Shown here: one piece after another, positions 26,781 through 39,200 of the stretch
Numbering within the stretch: the stretch's first letter is position 1
How the letters are laid out: every line of letters begins with the position of its first letter
Assembly: GCA_031216445.1 (NCBI GenBank)
Contig: CM062205.1
Coordinates: forward strand, 22,027,501-22,091,500
Source of the DNA: Lateolabrax maculatus
Lineage: Eukaryota > Chordata > Actinopteri > Acropomatiformes > Lateolabracidae
Length of the DNA: 64,000 nucleotides
Direction: 5' to 3'
Notes under the pieces: model-generated
The model's input: only the letters and a program-made list of their open reading frames with translations
Databases searched by the model: none
What the model was told of the DNA's origin: nothing
Program-made: the position numbers and the translations under genes

Positions 26781-29700
26781 GTGTATGTATGTGTGTGTGT
26801 GTGTGTATCACAAATACATCAGATACGACATCTCCTGCGATCTGAACTCTATTCCCTCACCGTCCGGCCTTTCGCTGATTTCCTGTCAGCGTTCTTGCGG
26901 CTCAGACTTCCTACATTTCAGCTCACATCAGTCTTAGCAACTGGCTGCTGATGAGTGTGGAAGTATCGATAACATGTTGGCAAAACGCCTCAACACCAGT
27001 GATTTGCACATTTAAGTTTTTATGTCATCCAGGATGGTTCAATTTTGACGGGTGAGCACAAACACAAAGTCTTTTCCAAAACTAGAAAAACTGAGCAGCA
27101 GAAACAATTAAATATGTTTAAACTGAGCTATGGATATATTATGTTTATTTAGTGTTTCACACAATAATGGGCTACATTTGACATTAATAAAAACACATTA
27201 AACTACAAAATGCATCAATATCCCCATAATACAACCTCAGTTCTGTCACTGTTAAACAGTCTGCATTCATTGTTCAATGTAGCAGCAGCGGCACGCAGTA
27301 ATGTTTCTGATCTCATTTAGTAGTCATGCAATTGGCACCATTTTGACGTTATTCCCACTGTTACTGTATGGCAAACGTGTGAGTGTGTGTGTGTGTGTGT
27401 GTGCTGTGCAAGATCCAGTCACAGAACTTTACAGGTGTGTAATCGTGACGACAATGGAAGATCGATGTGGTCTGAGCAAGGGCGCCTGAGGTGGTGGTGG
27501 GGGGGGGAAGCATACCCTGGCCCACATTCATTTTTAAGTCACAAATCACTGTTTCCCAGTTTCAACAATCATTCCCGGCCTCTGATCCAGTGCAATCTTT
27601 ATCATGACGACTAACATGATAGATCTTGTGATGATACATCACGGCTATTTACATGCACATAGTGACATGGATATGCATTGCTACGTTTCTATCACGGTTA
27701 ACAGGTCACGACTGAATTCCAATCACAAGGCGTCTATTTTACTCTAAATGGGACCCTAACTTACATAATGAACATCATGTAGTATTGAAGAAGACTTAAT
27801 AACTAGTGATTGAGACCATAAACCATTTAGGAAAATGTTTGATGAGGTAATAAACCAAGTGAGAGGTAGGGTCATTTTCTCATTATACAATCATGTTTTG
27901 GAGCCAGTTGGGGCGCCCCCTGCTGGCCATTAGAAAGAATACAGGTTTAAGGCACTTCAGCATTGGCTTCACTGTTCAGACCCGGAGGTTTCCCTTGGTT
28001 AGAGATAAAAGACATTTTGCTATGCAAGTGTAATTTATGGTGCTGGTAGATTGCCTAGCTCACTCACCATACACACTGATTTGGCGTCCCGGTTTGGTGT
28101 GATCCCATCGCTAGATCATCTCTACTTACTGTTTATAAGGGACCCTACAAGTCACTGCTATTCATTTCAATTCTGTTGATATTAATAGATTTTCATTTAT
28201 TGAGTCAACCTGTTTTCTAGATATTAATGTTTGAATTCAATGTTACGTCATGTAGTCCTGATGGAGTATTTTTTGGTGTATTGTCACTGAGGCTAGAGGC
28301 TATTTTTATCAACAGAGAAACCTTGCAGTCAGACTCAAGTACAGTATTTGCTCACTTTTTTTTTTAAATGAAAAGTGGAGAATAAAGTCATGTTGGATGT
28401 TATACTAGTCCCTAGCTTCTGACGGGTCTCTGGTTGCAGCAGTATTCAATGCAAGATCGCCTGGATTGAACAGTGGGGTAACAGGTAATCAGTGAATCTG
28501 ACTGATTTCTGTGTAAATTTAACCACACTGAGACTGCAAACTGTTGGCTTTACAATAAATATACATTCTTTATTATTCAAAGTGCAGCAGATTTTCTTCT
28601 TTTGTTTAAGATCACACAAATAATGAATGTGAATCCTCTATAAGGGGTTAGAAGTGGATTAAATTAGAAACTCCAAGTTGAAGGATAACATCTGCAGACA
28701 TATGGGACTTACAGCGAGACCCCTCGCAGATCTTTCTCCAAAGTTTTACCACCTTTTCAATCTAAATGCCATTGCCAATTTTAATACTGGCTGTGATGCG
28801 TTCAGATCTTTATTCATTGCTCCCACCCCCACCTCGCAAAACCCTGTGTGAATCTTTAAAGTGCCATCCATTCAAAAAATTCCCTTATCTCTCCAGGCTG
28901 AAGAGGACTCTTAAGCGATCCATCCATTCAGCCATCTTATTGATCTGGCTTCCTGCTCGCTGCTTAAAGAGCGACACGGTGCTGATGAATGACCCGCGTG
29001 AATAGATATCAGCTCTGCATCAAAGGCCTCCCTGCTCAGCAGGGTGGGAGGGAGAAGGAGAGCGAGACAAAGAGAAGGAGAAGGAGAGACAAAGGGACAG
29101 AGGGAAATGGTGAAAGACGTAGAGATGAAGGCAGATGAGATGACTAGAACGTGCAAGCCAAAAAGCAAAAGTCAGAACAATGGTGAGGAGACGGAGAAAA
29201 TAATGAAGAAATAAATAAATAGAAGACGGATATTGGATCAGTATACTGACGTTGAAAGATCTGAGAGAGCTCAAAACAAATTCGGAGCTCTACTCGGTCG
29301 AGAGTGCAGCTCCTGGGCCACACTGCCGGCCTGAGCATCGGCGTGTGTCGCAGAACAACAGGTCAACAGGTTCGAGTCCCGATCATGCACGCACTCGTTT
29401 CTCAATTCTGCTCTCCCACTTTTCTGCGGCCGTCTTGGCAGCTTCAGAGACGTCGCCTGCCAACCATTTCTGACTGGCGAGCTACAACGGGACACACTCA
29501 CATCGCGACATCAGGGTCGTGTCCTTCTCACAGTTAAAGTCTGCACAAGGGAAACAGTCAACTTCTGAATGTATTGCTTCTCTGTAATGAGCAACCATAT
29601 GGCTATTTAGGACAACGTGGGATTTACAGATTTTATGCCTATGTGCCTCACGTTTAACCTACAATTTCCATTATTGTGGGCGTGTGAATCTGCACAGTGG

Positions 29701-32700
29701 ATTGAAGCTCAGCCACATTCTGGCAATCCAACTGTTCCCCTGAGTGTCGTCTAGTTTATTCACACCGGTCTGTCAGATAAGCACGACGCCTATTCTGAAA
29801 AAATGCTTTCATTCTGATTGTAGCCACATCCCATAAATATGTTTCATATGATTCAGTAAGTAAGATCAGATCACAGTAAACCCATCCACCTCATATCAGG
29901 CTCACCTTTAATTTCCAGGTCAAATTGAACAGGTGACTCTCTGCTCAGGGGAATCAGGCTGCCACAAGTCAGCGCGAGTAGCTTTGATTATTACGAGCAC
30001 GAGAATCCCTACTGGTGGCTCAAATGTAGTTACACAATTCCTCTTGCATGCTGAAATCGTCTGTTACGCTCATGATTCGGTCCTCCCTCGTGTACAAATC
30101 TAATTCTGCTCTTACAGATCCGTGCCTCTCTCTAAATCCCAGACTTGAGTTGTGCTTAAATTTGTTTGGTCTTCAATATACTTCCACAGCGGAGACCAAA
30201 AGGCAAAGACTGAGAGAGAAACGTACAGGAAGGAACAACAGAGATGGACGCAAACACAAAGAGAAGAAGACACAGATGGAAACAGACAGAGCGGTGCGCT
30301 TCATTTGATCTCAACTTCCACAAGGGAAGCTGGCAAAGTTAGTCAGGCTTCAGCTCTCACCTCCCCCCCAAACACTCCATCACACCTAGAGCTCCCACTC
30401 TCACAGGGAATAGAAATGAGCATCCACCTGCAGATTCACCCACCAGAACCACCTGCAACGTTCACACTTTACCTCCTTGTTTTAAAAGAATTAAAAAATT
30501 CAAAATGAATGGTGATGTTCGAGTGAGAACTGTAGTCGTTAAAAGAAAGATGATGACTTAAACAGACAGAGCAAGTGTTTGAGTCTCTAACATCTGACTC
30601 CAGTCAACATAAAGTAAATGGGTCAACGTGCTGAACACATGGCAAAAGCATCAGTGCAAACAGTCCACACTGTCATGGACTGAATCCTTCAAAGATGGTT
30701 GAGAAACTGGTGTTAGAAGATAAATATGGTACTGTATCTTGATTGTGTCAAAGTGTATGTTACTTACTACTCTGCAGGGGTTCATGTAGCTTCAGGTAGC
30801 CTGGAGGGCAACAACACTCAACACTCACTGCAAAGACATCAGTCTCCATCAGAATCTACTTTGGAACTGAGCGCACTGTGGTATTTGATGCCACTTTAAC
30901 CAGCCTGAGCTAGTTAGGCCGAAAGTACTCTGATGGCGTGTTCACGTCAGGCTGAATTTATTGTTAAAATGCCTAAGGGAAAATTTTATGTATCAAAAAA
31001 CTGGTAGTCCAAAATGTCAAATAGATGTAAATAATCAGTTTTACCTCACATTAAAATGATTGACGGCACTCCCAAAGAGAGCAACATTTACTGCAGTTGG
31101 ATGTGAACTGCAGCTATGTCCTCACTGTATTCCTCAGACCATCACGCATAATTCAATTACATCTCAATTTTTGCATTTTATTCAAATACTATTGAGTTTA
31201 ATTTTACCCGATAAAGATCTTAGGACTGAAATGCAATATATTTTTAAGTTTTAATTAATTTGTATTGATTTTTATAAACTTCAGCAATTCAATTCTGCTC
31301 TTCCACTTATTCGTAAATAACATTTAATTAAAACTATGCAATGGACAGCTGTAACTTCAACTTAGTGTGGTTTGTTTTTCAGTAACAACTATTTAAAACC
31401 ACATGTCACTGCAGTGGCAGAGTCTGTGCTTTAAGAGACAAAAACAGCTTGTTTATGATGCAGCAGTTTTAAATTCTGACCCTGCTCACTGTGACTATAG
31501 AGGACCACATCTACTCAGCATCACCATCTGTTTGCAATCGCAATGCAGAGGACTCGGGTTGAAGGAAACGTGTCAGACTGACAGACAGTGTGATATGATG
31601 CATCAGCCATAAATAAATAAAAACCATTATCTGGACAAGGACTGACAAGAAAAAGTAACACATAACTCTTCATTTGAGGAGGAAATTTGGGAGCTTTCGA
31701 CAGGCAAAAAGTCTTCATTTAGATTGATTTCTTCTTTATTGGAAAGTATTTTTCCTCATAACAGTCCCATTCTACCTGCTGTATAAGGAAGTGAACCCTG
31801 ACTTTTTTAAATCAAAGAGCTCCTGTGGAGTTTTCTCTGTAAACTGTACATTTTGTTTGCATTTGCACATCATACTGTCTGTATCCCTGATGCCTAACAA
31901 ACATGCTGAATGCAATTCTCATCTCTTTTGCAAATCTTTTTATTGAATGTTTGGAAACCCGGTACGTTTATTTTGGCCGTTGGTCTTCTTCTGCTCATTT
32001 TATTGCTGCCACTGATTGTTATTCTCTCTGCAGTCCACACACAACACAAGCAATATGTGGATGGTGGTGACCCCTAGTAACAGGGTACCTTTAAAATCAA
32101 TGACTTTTAAAATATCACATTATTTGTTTATTTTATTATTTTTAAAATCAAGTCAGAAAACTAATATGCAGAAAATATAGTTTTTACTCAGTCTCTTAGT
32201 CTTGAAAACAAATCCCTCAAAATCTGATAATGATGATCATTATGTACTAAAAGTATGTTTACTAACAGGCATTTCTTTTACCTATTATTCTGATACCACC
32301 TAATTTTTCTCCATAAATGATGAGTTAAAAAACAGGTTTGTGTGCTCTGATTCCCTGGTCATGTTTTCACAATTAGTTTTCTTGTCATGATTACTTAACA
32401 CACAGGCAGTATGTAATTTACTAGACATGTACACCATGTACAGCATGCATTTATATATTGTTGCGCAAGGATGTTGTTCCTATATTGATACTATTTTGGG
32501 TGATATTATTGCTAAAAAAGGATAAAATGTTTAATTTGTATAGTTCTCTGAGTTAGTGATTCCTACATTGGATTTAAAACCCAGTTTATTTAGCTGTTCA
32601 ATGATCAACAATGGAAAAGCAGGTCCAAAGTATGACTGTATGCATGTCAGTATATAACTGAAGGCAGGAATAACTGCACAGGTATCAAGCAAACCCTTCT

Positions 32701-35700
32701 TGACTAAATCAAATTAAAAAATGATGGAAGCTGTCGGTCCCAGCGGCAGACTGGAGTGTGGGAAGAGAGTCGGAGATAGAGTGTATTACAGCCACGAGGT
32801 GCTGAGGCCAGAGAGGTGAGCTCTGACGTGTCACTGGCTAACCTGACAGCAAGACAACAGCCACAGGGCAAACACCAACAGACCGGCTCTGTTGTCAGCG
32901 GCCAGCTGAATACTAATCCAGCAGCCTGCCGGTTGGCCGCTGGCTTTTACTCCGGGGTAGGAAATTAAACCTGCTCACCAGCCAAGTGCCATTTCATTTT
33001 CACTATGGCTGATACGTTTGTGTGCTAAACCAGAAACTAACCAGCAGTCGCTCAGAGGTCCTGTTCGGTGCCCTGCGACAAGCGCCATTAAACCCTGCAG
33101 CACTGTGGGTGGTGGTGGGACACTTCCAAGAAGTCTAACCCACCTGAAATAGAAGGAGGGCTCAGCAAGTCGCAGAATACAAATTTCTGTATAATCTCTT
33201 CAGCTTTGTATTGTTTGTTTACTCACTCCTAGTGCAATGGGAGCCAGGAAAAGCGACTAGATTCTCTCCTTTATGTTTGGTTGGGGAGACAAAAAGCAAA
33301 AATCGAATTTGGCATGTTCTTACAGCCAATATAACAGGTCTGTGACCATAAAGAAGCATGCTCCTGCAGTGCTACTTGTTAATATTTTTACACAGCCTTG
33401 TTCACTGCCCACAATGCCAATTCATTAATGTTAATTAGTTACAGATAATTAAATTTGCCATTGACAGTTATCATATCACCTCTTAAAATTTGTTTTAATT
33501 TGTGCCTTTTTTTTTTAAATTACATTATCAGACATCATTTATACTGTGCATCTGGCAATTGGAGATGGCATGAGTGTGCTGATACGTACCTGTGGAAAGC
33601 TATTCAAGACTTGTTAAATGTGAATTTGTTGGGAGAATACTGCCCGTCTGAGATGTAATTTAGGTTAAGAAGAAGCAGTGGTGATAAAAACTCAGGGATG
33701 AAAATGAAAGCTGCAGTGAAAGAGGGACAAAAGCTGCTGAGGGAATATGAGGATTTAGAAATTGATTGGTGAATAAAGGAGCAGATTCCTTAAAAGAAAA
33801 ACAAAACTGATCCTTCGCACCTTAGATTCTGAACAGGTTGAACCAAAAAAAATAGGGTTTTTTCCACAAGTCATATTATATTTCAGACAATCCTGCAATG
33901 GTGCCTGGAGCAGAAGGAGTGCAAAGACGCTGATTCTTCTCTTTATCTGTTTTTGCAAGCATTTCCTTTTGCCTGTACAAACCTGCAGAAAACCATTTCC
34001 ACAGCAAGAGGACTGCAGCCCTGAAGACACGCGTGCGAGGCGTGGAGGGAGGGCGTGGACACGAGGCTCATGGGATGGAAAGAAAAGAGTCTGCCTCCCT
34101 CTCGGGACTCCCCAGGAGTGCATGACGGCCCAGTTAATGTTCCTGTTGCTCTCCTCCCTACTCATTACAGGTGAGGAAGAGGAGGAGCAGAGAGTGGAGG
34201 CAGCGAGTCAAAGTGACTGATCTGACTCATTTATTATTAATCAGACGCAGAGCGGCTTTCAGCTCCTCGCAGACCTATCAGGGCCAAGCTATAGCCGCAA
34301 GGCGCTTCTTGCACTCTCTCTATCTGCTCCATCTTTGACTTGTATCTCTCGCGGGCTCTTCGCTGATGACCTGACAATGAGGTCAGATACAAAGAGAGAG
34401 TGTTAAAGAATGCAAGAGGGGGGAGAAAAGGAGCAAAAAAGGAGATGGGGCGAGAGGTGGGGAGAAGAGGTGAAGCGAGGAAAAAAAAAAAAAAGAAAGA
34501 GGCCGCCAGGGGAGGAAGATGAAGACAAGGTTGGAAATGTGGAAGGAATAATAAAGACGGAAGGTGGGAAGAAGGAAAAGAGAGCAAGAGGGGAGCAAAG
34601 AGAGGCAGGAGGAAAAACATGAGAAGACACACTATGGCAGGGAGGTAAACGGACAGGTGGAGATGCAGCAGCAAAAGGTTCAGATATAGATGGAGAGAGT
34701 AAGAGGGGCTGAGATTCACAGAGAGACGCAGGACTAAAAAGCTTGGAGAGGAGGGGAAAGTGCCCGGGGACGCCCCTTAGGACAGGCAGGTGGGGTTTGA
34801 TGAGTGTTGATTGTCTCTCTGCCTCTCTCGCTCTCTCTATTTCTCAGGTGTGCCAGGTGTGGGGGGGGAGAAAGCAGCTGGGTTTAACATCCAATTATTC
34901 ATTTTTACATTTTATTATTAGAAAACAGAGAGAAGGTAAAGGAAGGAAAAAGAGAAGCGCTTCAACTAACTGACAACTAGCTGCAAGTTGTGAACCCTTA
35001 AAGTGAAAGAACACGTACTCGTAACCCCTCGTCCCAAAATTGATTTTCTGTAAAATAAAACAATTGATTGGATTGCTTAGCAGTTGGCGTGGCTTGCTGA
35101 ATACAGTGAGATCCAGACCTGTAAAGGACTGCTGGGATCCAAACACACACTTCTGACCCATGATATCACTCTGCTGTGTCTTTAATAAAGGTTCACTTAC
35201 TGAATAAAAGCTTATGCAACAGAACAATGTTGACTAATTGTCAGCTGCAGAAATTCAAACTTAATTTATACACAACACATGGGTGCAAAGTATGAAATAT
35301 TCCCATCAAAGAATGATAATTGAGAACAATGACAATTAGTCCACTACAAATCAACTCTCTCTTTTTTAAATTAAATATATTTTGTTTATAAAACTCAACA
35401 TTTTAAAAGTTAAAATAACATTTGCTTGACAGCTGGATGAGATCACAGCTATGGTTTTTATGTTCTGGTGCCGCAGAGTCCTCCACTGTCCTGCTGTCAA
35501 TCACCCATCACCCGTCCTGTCGCTGCAGCAGGTGACACTGATGCAGGCCGACGTTTGTGTACAAACACAAACATGTGTGGGAGGAAGCGGCGAGCCTGCG
35601 CGCTCTACGCCGCATATCACAGTTGGGGTCAATGTCACTTTCTTCACGACCGATCATAGTGATGGATCTCTTTCCGAAATTGAAGACAGAAAAGCTCTCT

Positions 35701-35892
35701 GCTCGATGATGAAGCCACTCAAAACAAAATAATAATTGGGAATGATCTGTCGATAGCAAATGGGTGGCAATTTGAATTGACATTTAGAATTGATTGCATT
35801 GAGCCGACCCCTACACGCACACTCAGGCTGCCGTCCGAGGCTTTAAAGATACAGTAGACAAAAAGAAGACTGGTGTGTAGGTAGCTCTCTCG

Positions 35893-35939
<47 letters not shown>

Positions 35940-36224
35940 GGACAATCATACAGCTCAGAGGGCACACAGCGTCACTGAGTGGCCAGCTGCCTCCTTTGTT
36001 TCAACAGAGTGTTTCTGAGTGCGTGCATGTGTGTGTTTAAGAGACAATTTTGAGAGAATTTCTGTGCCAGTGTCTGAACCTGCAGATGTGTTTAAGAGGC
36101 TGAATAGTGGTAAGGTGATCACAACAACAGAATTATTTATGTTCTGTTGCAGGCCACTTCCAGTTGCCAAAATATGCATGAGTGACCACTACGTAGCCCT
36201 CAGAGCCTTGGACCAACACATAGA

Positions 36225-36284
<60 letters not shown>

Positions 36285-39200
36285 TGTCAAGCGATTGGTA
36301 CAAATATGTTAGTAGAACAAATATATAGTTTTGTAATGGTAATAAAACCCTAAACTTGCCAGATGCAAAACTTGCGACTGGCAACTTTTGCCATTTTGCA
36401 CACTGAGAGACACATCTAACCATGAATGAATAATTTAGCTCGAGTGCTGTCGTCCTCTTGATTTTAGACCAGTTCTCGAAGGACCAGTACCTGCTGGACC
36501 CAACAACAAAGTCTGTTTCAATGCTTCATTTAGTTAAAAGCAAACAAATAAGTAAGAAATTGGAACCTGGAGAAACAGCTCCTGTAACAACGGTCTGCTG
36601 ATGAGTTTTCCAGTTATATTTTTTTCAACACACACACACACACGAGAAGTCCTTTAGGCTCCCTTGTGTCAGGGTGGAGGCACAAGTACCAGAAGTGAAT
36701 ATCTCAGAACTAGGCCAAGCTTTTTGTGATTTGGGTGAACTAACACTGTAAAATGCAATGCCTGTGCTGCGAATCACTGCCCCATAATCATCTCAAACAC
36801 AAATCATTTGTGCAAAACGGCCACAGGCAAATTGAATCATCTTGAGGTTTACATCTATATTTGATATATATATTTTTATTTATCTTTCAAGAAAATATGT
36901 TATTTATGTAAATGAATAAATTTAAAAATAAAACAAAATCTGAAATAAAGTGGAGAGGATAGTGTACAGCTATATAACACTGAGCAAAGACCCAGTGGTG
37001 AAAAGCAAAGATTCGAAGGGGTTAAAGACCCTGCTGGGGAGGATGGGAGGGGGAATGGAGGGGAAGCTGAAGGTGGGAGGTGGAGACAGGAGGAGAGCAT
37101 CATACATGGCAAACATGCTGACTCAAGGCACCTGGGAGTGAAAACACTAATCACCTCTCCGACCCACTTTACACCTTGCATTAAAATGTGTTTTGGGTGA
37201 TTGGATTGTGATCGGATAGTGTTTGACCACATAAAAACATTGTGCGAAACACCTCCGGAGGTTGTCAGGCACGCATTGTTACAACACCAAACACAAGTGT
37301 TAATGCAATTGCGTTTTCAATCAACACACGGCAACTACCTGGGCGGAGCTGCGCCGGTTGTTGGAGGCACAAACAAGAGGAGGATGTGACGTTCGTTCGT
37401 TGTTTGATCCGGACAGAGCGATCGGATCGCAATGCGGACACCGGAGACACATTAATTGGGTTGAATCCTATCTAGATACAAAGATACAATGATACAATCA
37501 TTTCACTGAAAGGTGTAAAGAGGGTATCTGCTTTAGCGAGGTCAATGGTTCAGAACAAGGTCAGGGGTTTGGAAAGCTGCCGACTTTCTGCTGCTGCATG
37601 CTGATGGTGGTTAGGTAGTGATGGTGGCACTCAGGGTCTGACAATGATTAGGAACCATTGTCTGGTAGATTTTGATGATAGTGCTTACATGCTCAAAATC
37701 ACAACTGAACAGGGAAACAAACAAATCAGTACAGAACTGGTCTCCTGTTGACTCCAGAGCGTTACGACAGTGAAGACGCTTCAAAGCTGCGGATGTAGAC
37801 CGGAGACTCTGATGTACATTTGAGTCAAACTCTGTCTCTCAGGGGAATTTAAGTCTCCTTGAATCCAGCAGGGTGATTCATTCGTATCAGTGAATCCCTG
37901 CCACCCACACACCCACCCAGACTTGGCCCAGGGCGGGCAGCCTGCTGGTACCCCTTCTTTTAATGGCTCCGCCCCGACCAAATTACATCTGCCCTCTGTT
38001 CAAACAGCCGACAAAGCAATATAAATCACTAATCGTTTAAAATACACAACCGTGATAACACCCTGCAAAGTGAGGTGAATTAGGATTTTGAAATGTGTTT
38101 TAAATTTTAATAATTAATCTCAAAGAGGATGACATTTTTCAAGGGTGTTGAGGCTGCCTGGTGTTGATTCACATGAGCTCTGTGTAAGTCTATAGTCATT
38201 ACTGCACAGTTCTTTTGTTCTATACTAAAGGGCATTCTCACACTTTTCCACGAATAAGTGTACATTTGGTGAGGTGTGAAAGCTGTGCTTGTACTCTGTT
38301 CTTATTGGTAAATGAACATGATCGGCCTACATAACAAGACTGCAAGCATTGCTCTCAAGAACCATGCTTTTAATCATAATTCACAAAATGAACAGTGTCT
38401 TAAGAAGCTGAAGTAAGTGTAAATGAAGCCGGTTGATTTCATCGGTTCTGACAACTATCGCTGGCAAATTAACTCTGCTGTAGCCAAGTAACGGTCATTT
38501 TGTGAGTTGTTGAAACAAGGAAAATGAAAGTGCCAGCGGTTGTCTGATTAATAGGCTCCCTCACTGCTGATTTGTACCACAAAGGTGAGCTCACTGCAGT
38601 GACTTAGTCCTGTTTTGTAAAAACATTATGACTATATAAGGAGTCAGTGAGTGCACTGAAGCATCATATTCGCTTCAGGTAAACTTTGAGAATGACTACA
38701 TTTCTCCGTAACTCTTTCAACGTACATGAGGCATGTGGGTATTGTAATAATGAAATCAGAACTTATTTATCAAGAGTGTGAAGAAACAGACTCAAGTATG
38801 TTTGACTAGTGACGCTTTCGAGTGCACAACACAGCAAGCATCAGGGCTCCACTTCCCACAGGGACCAGTAATGTACTAAAAATATATCCAAGCACTCGTG
38901 TTGGATGTAGGTGCCCACCAGAAAGCACGAGTTATTTTAATATTAGCTGTCAAGCCGCACACATGTGCCAGGGAGGTATTCTCTCGGGGGAAGCAGAATT
39001 TTCTGGGACATCAGGCATCAGTGCCTGGTAATAGTGACTATTAGAGGGATAAGTCAAGTTTTTAAAGAAGTAAACACCACGGAGGGCCAACGTGTGGTCA
39101 GTGTTCGAGAACAGTAGTTCACAAACTCTTTTTCTTCTGTTACTTTGATGTATCCATCAAAAACAAAAAATAATACTCAACACAGGTGTCACAACAAAGA

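Noticed and set aside
34237..34719. Minus-strand frame of 160 codons
   Set aside because: Leucine/serine/phenylalanine-rich translation of the complement of a purine tract; no domain, no splice context.
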